Source: a virus. From it: a stretch of 57,647 nt of DNA. Where the stretch lies: positions 1-57,647 of the IMG/VR virus record IMGVR_UViG_3300048111_000040, one strand, 5' to 3'. Each line of letters opens with the position of its first letter. Positions within the stretch are counted from its first letter, which is position 1. Position numbers and translations under genes: made by a program. Below, piece after piece: positions 39,318-51,200 of this stretch. The notes beneath the pieces were generated by a model. It was given only the letters and a program-made list of their open reading frames with translations, had not been told where the DNA came from and made no database searches.

Positions 39318-39776
39318 ATGGCAACACAAAGAGCATTATCAATAGAAGATAAAGATCTAATCAATCTTTCGACTGTGAAAACAACACAGAACAAAGAATA
39401 TTCGGATTTAGATATTTCTCTCGCATTATCAAATACTACTAAAGATGTGTTTAAAAAGTTTAATGCTCAGTCAGTCAAATTTGCGGTTAGAAATCTTTTG
39501 TTGACCAATCAAGGAGAAAAACCATTCAATCCTTACTATGGCGCAAACCTGTATGACTATTTGTTTGAGTTATCAGATCAACATACAGAAAGATCAATGA
39601 TTCGTGAAATAAGAAATGCTATTGAAGTTTTCGAACCTCGTGTCGATGTTTCTTCATTAGAAATACTTGTTAACATGGAACCAGACAATAACTCAGCAGA
39701 AGTAACTGTTATTTTTAAAATAATAAACACTGGGGAACTAGTGGAATTTACTACCGTACTAAGTAGGTTAAGATAA
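39318..39776 (+). CDS. 25: gp25 baseplate wedge protein
   Basis: The 152-residue protein fits the GPW/gp25 family: a Y-S-D-L-D-I-S-L segment near the N terminus, V-R-N-L-L-L-T-N-Q-G-E-K-P-F-N-P-Y-Y-G, then E-I-R-N-A-I-E-V-F-E-P-R-V. These are the conserved family motifs. gp25 starts sheath assembly and binds the gp6-gp7 wedge core. It stops one base before the gp6 gene. Confidence 0.9.
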   Translation: MATQRALSIEDKDLINLSTVKTTQNKEYSDLDISLALSNTTKDVFKKFNAQSVKFAVRNLLLTNQGEKPFNPYYGANLYDYLFELSDQHTERSMIREIRNAIEVFEPRVDVSSLEILVNMEPDNNSAEVTVIFKIINTGELVEFTTVLSRLR

Positions 39777-41606
39777 ATGGCGACAACGATTAAATCAACA
39801 GCGTTAGACTTTCAGTCAATTAAGAATAATCTGAAAGAATATCTAGAACAAGAAAAAGAATTTAAAGACTTTAATTTTGAGGCATCGGGTCTTTCGAACA
39901 TTCTCGATGTGTTGGCATACAATACTCACATAAATGGATTGACAGCTAACTTTGCTTTGAACGAAGCGTTTCTTGGAACTGCACAACTTCGTAGTTCTTT
40001 GGTATCTCTTTCTGAGGGTATCGGTTATATTCCTGATAGTAAACACGGATCATCTGCGGAAATAAAGATGTCATTGAATTTATCTGGTATTAACAATCCC
40101 AGTCCTAGAATATCCCTCGCAGCTGGATACAAATTCACATCAGCCGTTGACGATGTTGATTATACATTCCAAACTACAGAAACTATAACCGCAACCAATG
40201 ATGGTTTTGGATTCTATGAGTTTAAGTTAGACAACGGCACTAATGTTATTCCTATCAAAGAAGGTATTGCAAAAACTAAAACATTTATTTCTGGTGATAA
40301 TACAGAGAATGTGACATACATTATACCAGACTCAAATTTAGATCTTACTACTGCGGTGGTTAAAGTTTACCCTAGTTCAACTTCTGAGGAATTTGCTGCC
40401 TATAACAATATTTTAGACACCAATGTCTTGAACGAAAATACTACCATTTACATTCTAAAAGAAATGCCTAATGGTTACTTTGAACTTACATTCGGTAACG
40501 GTACTACATTAGGTAAGACACCTCAACCAGGCAACAAGATTGTTGTTGAGTATTTGTCCGTCTCTGGCGCAGATGCAAACTTTGCGGAAATATTCGAACC
40601 AATTTCAGCTATAGCGAATGTCGCACCTGATACAGATCAGGTTCCAACAATAACAACCGAAACCAGAAGTTCTGGTGGCGCTGATAAAGAATCAATAGAA
40701 TCTATTCGTAAGAACGCACCGTTCCAATATGCAGCTCAGAATAGAATGGTGACTCATGCGGACTATTCGTCTCTTGTGTTACGTAACTTTTCGTCCTTGA
40801 TTAGAGATATCAAGTCTTGGGGCGGAGAGGACAACATAATTAAAGAATATGGTTGTGTTTATATGTCGGTTCTGTTTAACTCAGAAATTCCAGAGAATAC
40901 TGTTAATAGAACAAAAGAATCCATTATAGATCTCGCAGAACAATTAGCTATCGCTTCTTTTGATTTGAAGTTTGCTGACCCTGTAACCACATTCGTTGAA
41001 CTTGACACACGTTTTCAGTTTAACGAAAGGTTGACATCTTTGACTCTGAATACTATTAAGTCTCAGATCGATGATGTCATAAGAAATTACTTTGCAGAAA
41101 ATACAGGTAAATTTGATCTAGCATTTAGGCGTTCGAATCTACTAACATTGATAGATGACGTTTCGCCTTCTGTTCTTTCTTCACGTGCTGATGTTAAAAT
41201 GCAACAGAGAATTACTCCAATACTGGGCGGAAAGTATGATTATAAATTAAAATTCCCAGTTGATATTGCTAACCCAGATGACGACACTTTCATTATTTCG
41301 TCAACAAACTTTACTTTAAATGGTGTTACGTGTCAAATAAAAAATAAGTTGAGTAGCAACACTTTACAAGTAATTAACTTACAGGACAATCGAATTGAAG
41401 TAGATGACGTAGGTTATTTTACAATTGAAGGTGATGTTCATTTAGTTGGTTTACAAGTTGATTCTTTGATAGGTGGACAAACACAAATTAAAATTTCCAT
41501 ATTCCCTGGCAATCAATCTCTTATTGTCCCGACAAGAAATGATGTCTTGGTATATGACGAGTCAGCATCTAAATCGGATGGTGTACTAACAACAGCGACT
41601 AACTAA
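39777..41606 (+). CDS. 6: gp6 baseplate wedge protein
   Basis: At 609 residues this is close to T4 gp6 (660). The first 120 residues contain L-D-F-Q-S-I-K-N-N-L-K-E-Y-L, L-D-V-L-A-Y-N-T-H-I-N-G and A-F-L-G-T-A-Q-L-R-S-S-L-V-S-L, the gp6/gpJ 'baseplate J' features. Later it has Y-F-E-L-T-F-G-N-G-T-T-L-G and an A-P-F-Q-Y-A-A-Q-N-R-M-V-T-H-A-D-Y segment, both standard in baseplate J proteins. gp6 dimers join the wedges and form the iris that opens during contraction. Overlaps gp7 by one base. Confidence 0.9.
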   Translation: MATTIKSTALDFQSIKNNLKEYLEQEKEFKDFNFEASGLSNILDVLAYNTHINGLTANFALNEAFLGTAQLRSSLVSLSEGIGYIPDSKHGSSAEIKMSLNLSGINNPSPRISLAAGYKFTSAVDDVDYTFQTTETITATNDGFGFYEFKLDNGTNVIPIKEGIAKTKTFISGDNTENVTYIIPDSNLDLTTAVVKVYPSSTSEEFAAYNNILDTNVLNENTTIYILKEMPNGYFELTFGNGTTLGKTPQPGNKIVVEYLSVSGADANFAEIFEPISAIANVAPDTDQVPTITTETRSSGGADKESIESIRKNAPFQYAAQNRMVTHADYSSLVLRNFSSLIRDIKSWGGEDNIIKEYGCVYMSVLFNSEIPENTVNRTKESIIDLAEQLAIASFDLKFADPVTTFVELDTRFQFNERLTSLTLNTIKSQIDDVIRNYFAENTGKFDLAFRRSNLLTLIDDVSPSVLSSRADVKMQQRITPILGGKYDYKLKFPVDIANPDDDTFIISSTNFTLNGVTCQIKNKLSSNTLQVINLQDNRIEVDDVGYFTIEGDVHLVGLQVDSLIGGQTQIKISIFPGNQSLIVPTRNDVLVYDESASKSDGVLTTATN

Positions 41607-42688
41607 TGAATTTAAATAGTAACGGACATCAGGACAAAACGTTACACGACTTAGGTCGGAGGGAGTTAAACCTTCGTCACTATAAAGTCGAGGAGGTTTT
41701 ACCCGACCATATTGTTGAGAATTATCCGAAGTTAGTACAGTTATTGGAAACGTACTTCCATTTTGAAGAACAGTCGGGTTCGCCGACAGATCTTTTGAAT
41801 GAACTGTTTACGTTAAGAGATATTACACAGACAGACATAGATCTGTTATCATTCCTAGAAGACGAATTACTTTTGGGACAATCCTACTTCGAAGGATTCC
41901 AAGATAAGAGAGAGGCAGCAAAGTACTCGAATACATTGTATCGATCAAAGGGTACTAAGTATTCGATACAACAGTTCTTCCGTACATTCTTTGGTATAGA
42001 TCCAGACGTAGTTTATACAAAGAAACAAATATTCACATTGAACGAATCTGAGGTTGGCCCATCATCGCAAAGATTCTTGACTGATGATAAACTATATCAG
42101 ACATATGCTATTCAAATTAAAAGTGAATTGTCGATCAATGAATGGAGAGAAATTTACAAGTTGTTTGTTCACCCTGCTGGTATGTACTTGGGTTCTCAGG
42201 TACAACTTCAAGGTGTGGTTGATATTGACTTTGAAATACAACCGCCCCCAGGCTTACTGGACATTCCGCCTCAAGAAGTTGAGAGTATTGCTAACGTACG
42301 TCATCCGTTGGGTATTGCTGATCATACCGCACTATTCGACATTCCACTTTCAGGATTAGGAGGAGATGAAATGAAATTTAGAATGAGTATGGGCAGTAAA
42401 GGTACATATCCTAATCCAGCGGGTAATGACATTAAAGATGTCGAAGATGTATCTATCAGCGAATTACAAGGTCTACATAGTAACTTGTTGGAATTTTTAC
42501 GTCCAGATTCACCAACATTTGATGAAGATGATGATGACAGTGGTTCTGCAATGGGTCTATCTGCACTAGAAACATTGGATCAGGATAGATTCACTTGGGT
42601 CAATAAAAGAAGAGAAGATGGTGACAATACGGCGGTGGGCGTAACAGGTGACTCAGATAGTGAAATAACTCTGAATGAGTTACTATAA
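41606..42688 (+). CDS. 7: gp7-like baseplate wedge protein (tail protein I-like)
   Basis: The 360-residue product lies directly after gp6, as gp7 does in T4, but is only a third of the T4 length (1032). Its N-terminal half has L-P-D-H-I-V-E-N-Y-P-K-L-V, E-Y-F-H-F-E-E-Q-S type helices, K-R-E-A-A-K-Y-S-N-T-L-Y-R-S-K-G-T-K-Y-S-I-Q-Q-F-F-R-T-F-F, which matches the P2 gpI-like core that pairs with gp6. It keeps the wedge core and lacks the outer arms. An acidic C-terminal tail (D-E-D-D-D-D) is present. Symbol by position and core match only. Confidence 0.6.
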   Translation: MNLNSNGHQDKTLHDLGRRELNLRHYKVEEVLPDHIVENYPKLVQLLETYFHFEEQSGSPTDLLNELFTLRDITQTDIDLLSFLEDELLLGQSYFEGFQDKREAAKYSNTLYRSKGTKYSIQQFFRTFFGIDPDVVYTKKQIFTLNESEVGPSSQRFLTDDKLYQTYAIQIKSELSINEWREIYKLFVHPAGMYLGSQVQLQGVVDIDFEIQPPPGLLDIPPQEVESIANVRHPLGIADHTALFDIPLSGLGGDEMKFRMSMGSKGTYPNPAGNDIKDVEDVSISELQGLHSNLLEFLRPDSPTFDEDDDDSGSAMGLSALETLDQDRFTWVNKRREDGDNTAVGVTGDSDSEITLNELL

Positions 42689-42691
42689 AAC

Positions 42692-42699
42692 GTATAAAT
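42692..42699 (+). promoter_or_regulatory. T4-type late promoter
   Basis: Exact TATAAATA, 29 bases before the ATG at 42729, in the gap after the gp7-like gene. Confidence 0.85.
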
Positions 42700-42728
42700 A
42701 GAATCATAGAACTTTTAGGTAAAAGTAA

Positions 42729-43736
42729 ATGGCAAGACAAAATTTAAACAACGGTTCGTTACCCAATGATGGTACAGGTGATACTCTGCGTGTTGCATCA
42801 CAGAAGATCAATCAGAACTTTCAGGAAATTTATACGTTCCTTAGTGGTGATCCCGATGCACTTTCTGGTCAGTTAGCTATTGAAAACGATGCCCTTGTTT
42901 TTGAGGGATCGTCAACGGATCAACACGAAGTTAGGTTGAAGGCTGCAAACGCAACTGCGGATCGTATCCTTACTCTTCCAGATGCGGATGGTGACTTCGT
43001 ACTTACGGTTGCAACTCAGACGTTGACTAACAAGACGATCACAAGTCCCACGATCTCTAGTCCAACAATCTCTGGTTTGACGATCACTGATGGTGGTGCC
43101 AATCACCAATATTCTCTAGTTCCATCTGACATCGTTGCGAACAGAAACATAAACTTACCACTACTAACAGATAGTGATGAGTTTACCTTTAATGATCACA
43201 CACAGACACTAACCAATAAAACTTTAACCACACCAAAAATTACTGGCGGATCTATTAACGACATTTCGGGTAACGAAATACTGAGTCTCAATAGCGTTGG
43301 CAATGCAGTCAATCATATCGAAGTTCTTAGTGCGGCCAATGCCGCACATCCTGCTGTTAAAGCTGTCGGTGATAATACTAATATAAATTTAGACTTATTC
43401 GGTAAGGGTACTGGTGGCGTTAGGATTCAAGACAAATTAATATTAGCAACACAAAATGCGACTAGCAACCCATCTAATATTTCTTTGCTTTCACCTATAA
43501 CGTTCCTCAACATATCATCAGGTTCACCGACTTGTTCAATACTTGATGGTACAGAAGATGGTGAAGTAAAACATATTATCAACAGGAATACCGCCACTTG
43601 GACTTTAGATATTCCAGGCAATCCTTCGGGTCACGATGAGGTATCGATACCAGAACGTGCATCTATATCTTTAGTGTATTCAAGTATTACAACAGAGTGG
43701 TACATAATTTCAAATAACGGCGCAACGGTTTCATAG
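42729..43736 (+). CDS. fibre-like virion structural protein
   Basis: The 335-residue product starts with L-N-N-G-S-L-P-N-D-G-T-G-D-T-L-R-V-A-S-Q-K-I-N-Q-N-F-Q-E-I-Y, an N-terminal attachment motif common to many T4-like baseplate and short-fibre proteins. The body holds repeats such as T-Q-T-L-T-N-K-T-I-T-S-P-T-I-S and T-Q-T-L-T-N-K-T-L-T-T-P-K-I, typical of trimeric beta-structured fibres. The end may be a small head domain. It lies between gp7-like and gp8, so it probably binds the wedge (gp10/gp12-type role). Exact T4 counterpart not certain. Confidence 0.6.
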   Translation: MARQNLNNGSLPNDGTGDTLRVASQKINQNFQEIYTFLSGDPDALSGQLAIENDALVFEGSSTDQHEVRLKAANATADRILTLPDADGDFVLTVATQTLTNKTITSPTISSPTISGLTITDGGANHQYSLVPSDIVANRNINLPLLTDSDEFTFNDHTQTLTNKTLTTPKITGGSINDISGNEILSLNSVGNAVNHIEVLSAANAAHPAVKAVGDNTNINLDLFGKGTGGVRIQDKLILATQNATSNPSNISLLSPITFLNISSGSPTCSILDGTEDGEVKHIINRNTATWTLDIPGNPSGHDEVSIPERASISLVYSSITTEWYIISNNGATVS

Positions 43737-43745
43737 GAAAAGTAA

Positions 43746-45200
43746 ATGAGTGCTATAGTAACAGACAAAATTAAAAAACAATTTCTTCTTGATCTATTCA
43801 ACGATTTTGATTCCACTGGTGTAAGATATTACGCTGGTATCGGTAGATCTGAACAGTGGGATGCATCAGATAATCCTGTTACTCCACAACCTCGTGTTAG
43901 AGATGAACGTGATGCTAGAATGAACATGCAGTCTATGAAAAATATCACCGACAGATCATTCGTTGTTCCTCGTAGTAATTGGACTTCTGGTGCGATATAT
44001 AACCATTATGATGATGACACGATTGGTTACCCACTCAATCAATTCTATGTAATGAATAGTAACCAAGAAATTTACATTTGTGTACAACAAGGTAGAGATG
44101 CTAATGGTTCCGCTGTAGTTTCTACGGAACAACCAACTGGTAACACAAACGGTCAACCATTTGAAACTTCCGATGGATATCGATGGAAGTTTATTTTTTC
44201 TATTGGTGCTTTGCGTGCTTCTAAATTCCTTTCTTCGTCTTATATGCCTGTACAGCTTGTTGATTCCGATGAAGCTGCATCTGTTGATGCGACTGCGGAA
44301 GTAGTAGAACAACGTGCAGTACAATTAGCGGCAAGGCCTGGTGAAGTGGTGGGTATTGAAGTTACTGATCAAGGTAGTGGTTATACTTCTACACCTACAG
44401 TTGAAGTAATAGGTGATGGCACAGGTTGTGTACTTGTTCCAATTATTTCGGGTAATGCATTAGTAGATGTTAGGGTTAAGGGAGATTCTGATAGAAATCT
44501 AAATGGAACATTACCATCTAGTTACGCATCACTTGCTGCAGACAAACGTTCCTTCCGTGGATCTGGTTATAAACGTGCTAGTGTTGCTATCACTGGTGGT
44601 GGTGGTACTGGCGCAAAAGCTCGTGTTATTCTTGGCCCAGAGAAGGGTCTGGGCGCTGATCCGAGAGATGATCTGAAAACAGGTGCGTGTATGTTCAACG
44701 CTAAGATCGATGGTACAGAAAATGGAGATTTTTTGATAGGTGACAACACCTTCCGTCAAGTTATACTTGTTCGTAATCCATTGGTTAGAGATTCTGCTAA
44801 TAGAGAAGACACACACTTTTTCGCTGATGCGACAGGCAGTACACTAGATAGAATTGAATTGAGTGGCGCTGGTACTTTCACTGAAGATACAACAATTACT
44901 TCACAGACAGGTGCTTTACCTAGAGCAACGGCATATGTTGATGCTATCGACTCTGTCGATGCGGTTAATAATGAAGTGAGACTACTAGTGCATCAAACAG
45001 AAGATACTCAATTTAGAGCATTTGCAGATGGAGATGTTGTTGAAAATCCTAGTGGTGTTCAAGGGACTATAAAATCTAATGGATTCCTTAGAGGAGAGAT
45101 AGATCCTCATTCTGGAGAACTCCTATATATTGATAACAGAGCAGCAGTTGATCGTTCAGCTGAACAAACAGAAGATTTAAAAATCGTAATACAACTCTAA
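43746..45200 (+). CDS. 8: gp8 baseplate wedge protein
   Basis: The 484-residue protein has I-V-T-D-K-I-K-K-Q-F-L-L-D, G-I-G-R-S-E-Q-W, V-V-P-R-S-N-W-T-S-G and the T-S-D-G-Y-R-W-K-F-I-F-S-I motif, which all align with T4 gp8 (334 residues), a dimer on each baseplate wedge. An added region from about residue 200 includes I-E-V-T-D-Q-G-S-G-Y-T-S-T-P-T-V, a small beta motif found in marine phage structural proteins. The gene starts nine bases after the previous stop. Confidence 0.85.
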   Translation: MSAIVTDKIKKQFLLDLFNDFDSTGVRYYAGIGRSEQWDASDNPVTPQPRVRDERDARMNMQSMKNITDRSFVVPRSNWTSGAIYNHYDDDTIGYPLNQFYVMNSNQEIYICVQQGRDANGSAVVSTEQPTGNTNGQPFETSDGYRWKFIFSIGALRASKFLSSSYMPVQLVDSDEAASVDATAEVVEQRAVQLAARPGEVVGIEVTDQGSGYTSTPTVEVIGDGTGCVLVPIISGNALVDVRVKGDSDRNLNGTLPSSYASLAADKRSFRGSGYKRASVAITGGGGTGAKARVILGPEKGLGADPRDDLKTGACMFNAKIDGTENGDFLIGDNTFRQVILVRNPLVRDSANREDTHFFADATGSTLDRIELSGAGTFTEDTTITSQTGALPRATAYVDAIDSVDAVNNEVRLLVHQTEDTQFRAFADGDVVENPSGVQGTIKSNGFLRGEIDPHSGELLYIDNRAAVDRSAEQTEDLKIVIQL

Positions 45201-45213
45201 GGTAACATAGAAG

Positions 45214-48200
45214 ATGCCAACGACTTATACAGAAAATACTTTTGCGACAACTTATAAAGACGATTACGATAAGAGTAAAAATTATCATAAGATCTTATTT
45301 AATAGTGGACGTGCGTTACAAGCAAGAGAGTTAACTCAGTTACAAACAATAATTCAACAACAGTTTTCTCAACTCGCTGGTAACTTGTTTAACGAAGGCG
45401 CATCAATAACTCCAGGCTCGTTTAGAGTTGACAACAAACTAGAGTTTATTAAAATTGAGTCACCGTCCTTCCCTGATGATCCAAGTGTACTAGAAGGTTT
45501 AACGTTCAGAAACTCTGATAGTTCAATTGAATTTTTAGTTGTTAATGCTATTGCAGCTGAGAATAGTGATCCAGACACATTATTCGTAGAGTATTTGAAG
45601 GATCAGTCTCAGACTACTCAAGGCACTAGAATTTCAGCTGGTGAAGAAATAACTAGTACGACTGGTTCATCATTTACATTTAATGTTCAAACCACTAATA
45701 CTTCTCTTAATCCAGCGGTAGGTTTAGGTTCCGCCATATCTGTTGACGAGGGTCATTTTTTCATACAAGGTCACGTTGTTTACTGTCCTCCACAAAAACT
45801 AATTTTCCGTAAATACGAAACCGACCAATCGAGTCGTTTTGGTTTTAAGATTACCCAAGATATCGTAAACGTTGATGACGATGCTACCCTATATGATAAT
45901 CAAGGGGCGACACCAAATTTAACCTCGCCTGGAGCTGATAGATATCGAATCACTCTTACTCTTGCTGACGGTAGGGTTGTAAAAAACAACGAAAACTTTA
46001 TTCCAATTATTGAAGTTGTTGGTGGACAGATTGTTTCTAAAACAACAACAAGTTCTGGTTTCAAGTCTATCAAAGACGAGATGGCAATCCGTACTCACGA
46101 AGAATCTGGTGATTATGTTAGACGTTATTTCCGTGCTTCGTTTGAACCTAACAATGCCACTACTTTTAAACTAAAAGTAACACCAGGCACCGCATATGTT
46201 AAAGGTTATCGTATCAACAAAGATGCGCCTACCACTATCCTTTCGGATAGACCTACTGACACCATCATTAGAAATAATGATGCAATTACTGTTGACTATG
46301 GTAACTACTTCCTGTATACTGACGGTAAGGGTGATATGCCAGACTTTACTTCTTGTCAAGAACTACAGTTGAGAGATGCTGTTAATGGTGGCGGTAATGC
46401 TATTGGTACAACTAATGTTCGTGCGTTGAATTCAAATAGTTCTGTGTTAGGAACACGAAAATTACACGTTTTCAATACAAAAATTACAAATCCTGCTAAA
46501 ACCATACGAGACATTAAGTCTATCGTAACCGACACTGGTGACGCTACTAACAATTATGTGAATCTGTATCAAGAACAAAATCAAACTGCTCTGTATCAAA
46601 CGAGTCAACGAAATCTTATATTTGATAGTCCGTTACCCAGACCAAAAACCTTTACCGATCATTTAATGACGGTTGCAAAAAAGAAAAGTGTCACGGCTTC
46701 TGGGACTACCGCAACACTTAATGTTACTAGTGGTAATGCCTTAGCTAATTCTGGAGAATGGATCGTATCTTCACCAGACTCAGATCACGTTGACGGTTCG
46801 TTCATTAGTTTTGGGACTAACTCATCAACAATTAATGGCCTTGCAAATGGTGTAACTTATGAGGTCATGCATTATGAACAGATACCTAATCCTCAGAGAA
46901 AACAAAAAACACTAACTAAAGTCACAGGAACCTATGGATTAGACTCCGATGGTCAAGGTGTTAAGTTCTTAGATCTAGCACAAACCGATTTATATAGAAT
47001 CAATGCTTGTAAAGCGAATGATGTCAATGGTAAAAATGTTTTATCTTCCTTTAAAGTTGATAATGGTCAGAGAGACACGCACTATGATCTAGCAAAATTA
47101 ATATACAGTCACGGTCTGGACTCTGTAGGTCAAAATGTCTATGTTGACTTCGATTATTTCGCACATGGTACTGGTGATTTCTTCGATGTTAGTTCATACT
47201 CTGGTCAGGTTGACTACGTAAATTTACCTGTTCACCGAACCGAAAATGGTAGACTAGTAAGTTTGCGTGATGTTATCGACTTACGACCAACTGTGAATGG
47301 TAGTGGTAACTTCACATCAGGTTTAACTTTAGACCTACCACAAGCAAATACTTTGATAAACGCTGACGGTGAGTACTTCATGCCTCGTCTTGATAAACTA
47401 GTGTTATCGAAAGGCGGCGAGTTACGATTGATCATGGGTGTACCATCATTACAACCTAAGTATCCTTCTACTCCTGTTGATTGTATTGATCTCTACAAGA
47501 TCCAGATGAATGCAAACACTTTGCATACTAAAGATATCGAAACCACGATTATTCCTAGACGTGGTTATACGATGGAAGACATCAACAAGATTGAAAAAAG
47601 ACTTGACAAGTTAGAACAAGCGACTACACTTTCTTTACTAGAAGTCAATGCTGCTAATGAAAGACTTTTTGATTCCACTGGTGAAGAAAGAATTCACACA
47701 GGTTTCTTTGTAGATAACTTTAAGAACCAAAAATTCACAGATACCAAAAGCATTGAGCATAGAGCATCAATGGATGTGACTAAAGGGTTAATTAGACCTG
47801 GCTATAAGTGTAGATCGACATTCTTAAATTATGATAGTGATAACTCCACAAATACTGTTAAAAAAGGCGACAATGTTTATCTTGCACACACCGAGAAAGT
47901 ATACCTTTCCCAGACTGTTGCATCTAGAACTATTAATGTTAACCCATTCCATGTTGAAAAGACCGCTGGTGATCTAGTACTTTCACCCTCAAAAGATACT
48001 TGGATGGAAATAGATCATGATGCTCCACTTTTGGTTGATGGTGGCACTGAATTTAGTACTGATCAGGGTCTACTCTATAATATTGGAGAATATTCGTGGA
48101 GTGGTATAGATGTCGCTGACCTTCAGGTTGGAATGACTTCAGAACCTCTGGTTGCAACCTCTCTACCAGTAACAACACTGATAGGTACTGATACTTCATT

Positions 48201-51200
48201 TATCGGTCAGAAAGTTACGGAAGACCTAGGTGACTGGGTATCCACAGGTTCAACATCAACTAATGAAGTCTTATCAACTGGTACTGAAATTCTTTCACAA
48301 ACAACGAACAGAGTTGTTGGTGACACCAAAGAAGTCACCACAAAAGATGTAACCTATGGAGTAGTAGGTCATCAAGATGAGTTTGATTGGGACTATACAA
48401 CAGGTCAAAACGGAAAGTCTTGGCCTCCAGGCAAACTCAGAGAGGCTGATGAGTGGGTATTCCAAAAACCTGCTAATCACAACTTCAATAGTTATGTCGG
48501 TACTTGTCCACGAAGTAATCACAACGAACATGCTGATGTTTTTGTTTCGGAACCACCAGCGGATGCAGCTCAAAAGAATACCTTCAAATCGACAAACCCA
48601 TATACCGCTCAGGGTTATTATGACCCTAATAACGGTGTTTGGACGTTTGCTGGCGAAGGTTATACAGCTAAAAAAGTTAAACCTGGCGGTCTAGTCCTAA
48701 TCAGGGGGATCAAAGACGGAAAATTCCACCTCAGAACTACTAAGGGAAGAAGACTGTCTAGCGGTAATCTATCAGGCAAACGGTCATTTGCTATCTATGT
48801 AGGTGATGCAACTGCGGTTAATAATGTGGTTATAACTGATTACTATACAGATGTCAGCACAGAAATTGAAACGTATAGTCGTGACACTGGTATTCAGGTT
48901 ACAACTACCAATACTAGTTTAGCGAAGACTGATACTGTAAGTACAACAAACTATAATCTAACAACAGAAGAATATAACACTGCAACCGAAACAACTACTT
49001 CGGTAGCAAGAATTGTTTCGGAATCTGTTCTCGAAGAAATTGTAGACAATCGTGTATTACAAATATTGCACATTCCTTTCATGAGATCGAGAAAGGTATC
49101 GTTCAAGGCGACCAACTTACGTCCAAATACTCGTTACTTCCCATTCTTTAATGACACGGATGTGTCTAGGTTCTGTAAACCGAAGACTTTCTATAAGTCT
49201 TCCACACTTGAAGATCCTGATTATTTTGATGTTGAGTCTGGCGCAAACATGGTTCCAGAGGTAGAATTACCAACCTCAACCGAACACTCCGAAGGTTCTG
49301 GTTCATTGATATCTGATGGCAATGGTGTTCTTGAGGGTGAGTTTGAAATCCCTAATATAGTTCAACCTCCGATGCGATTCCCAACTGGAACAGCGTTGTT
49401 CGAATTGTATGATGTTAGTGTACCAGACAAGGACAAGGCGTTGTCTTACGCATCACAAAGATATACTTCTGCTGGTGCGATTCAAAGTCTACAGGGTGAG
49501 TATACGGTCACTACAACTCGTGTATTAGAAACTAGTGGCATACAGGATACCACAGTTGACAACGACAGATTCACTACTCATACTGTAAGTTCGGATGATC
49601 CGATAGTAGCGTCCAACATAGTAACAGATGAGAAAGTTGAGATCACCAGAACTCCAGTACATGGAGAGACCGAAGTAAACACCGAGATTACTGGTACTCA
49701 ATCTATTCATGTTGGACAGAACGTGACATATGATTATGCTCAGGGTCAAGGTGGTCTTGCCAGTTATGTTTACGATAACGAACAGACCTTCATACCTAGA
49801 TACGGTACTGGTGATGGAGTAGTTACTATTCAACCAAAAGGTGCGGTTTATAAGGATGAAGATCCAACTGCACAATCATTCGAGGTACTAGATCCAAATG
49901 GTATTACTCTGACTCGTGTAAGATTATTCTTTGCTGAGAAACCTTCGGCAGAAGATATCCAACACGGTGTAAGTATTGCAATTACGGAAGCTCCTGCTGG
50001 TAAACCAGATCGTACCCGAAGAGTTCCAGGCTCACTTGTGAACTTGATTCCTTCTCAGGTTAGAACTTTAGCTGAAAGTGGCGCTACTATAGGTGATATG
50101 TTATCAACTGGTACTGACTTCGTATTTGACGAACCGATCTTCTTGCAAGGTAATGGTGCAAACTACGCAATCATTATTCGTTCTAAGTCTATGAAGTATA
50201 AGTTGTACATCTCACAAGTAAAAGAGTTCTTGTTAGGTTCTACCGATACACTTATTCAACAACAACCAACTTTAGGTTCGTTGTTCGTATCTCAGAATAC
50301 AGATGTTTGGGAACCACGTGGTGAACAAGATCTGGCGTTTGTCTTCTATCGTGCGGAGTTTGAAACCAAAGGTACGGTACAGTTGGCCAACCGAAAACTT
50401 CGACCAATGAAATTAGTAGCTAATCCTATAATGACTGATGAAAATGACGACAGTGATGGATCAGGAAATGCGACTGTTACCGTTTTTGCTGAAGGTCATG
50501 GTCTGAGAAAGGGCGATAAGACTAGAATATTTGGATTAACTAGTAGTACATCTTACAATGGTATCCAAGGTTCTGAGATTATGTCTGAGGGTGCCAACAA
50601 GGCTGCTGTAACAACCAACTTGTTAGAGGTTCAGGGTGTAGATGCTACAAGTATCCGAGTTAAAGTAAGAGGTAAATCAAACGCTAACGGAAGGACTGGT
50701 GGTGGTACGGTTACGATGTTACAACACTTGCCTTTTGAACAGATCAGACCAGACTTCGATATAGTACAACCAGAGACTACTAACTATACTTTCTCTGCAA
50801 AAATGTATGACAATTCACCGTTGAGTGACAGTGACGGAACTAGATTTGTTAGGGATACCAATTTCACTTTAATGAAGAATAAAACTAGATTGGATCTGGA
50901 TAAGGAATATTGTATTTTCAATACATTTGAAGAAGAGACTGAGAATAATTTTGTTAATCCACTTGATGCCAACGATAAGTTTAAGTCATTTGCTGGTCAG
51001 TTGGTATTAACAACTGCGGATACACGAGTTAGTCCTATACTAGACATGGAGTCATCTGATCTTAAACTGACACACAATGTTATTGATAACAATGATGAGT
51101 TTATTGACGAGGAGTTCATTTTTTCTGATGAGTTGGATAACAGGTACAACGAACTTGATGAAGAAAACATTTTAGGTGGTACAGTCGCCGCTAAACATGT

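Noticed and set aside
49525-49875. Minus-strand 116-residue frame inside the 2107-residue gene
   Set aside because: Antisense of a continuous structural gene, with no supporting signal.
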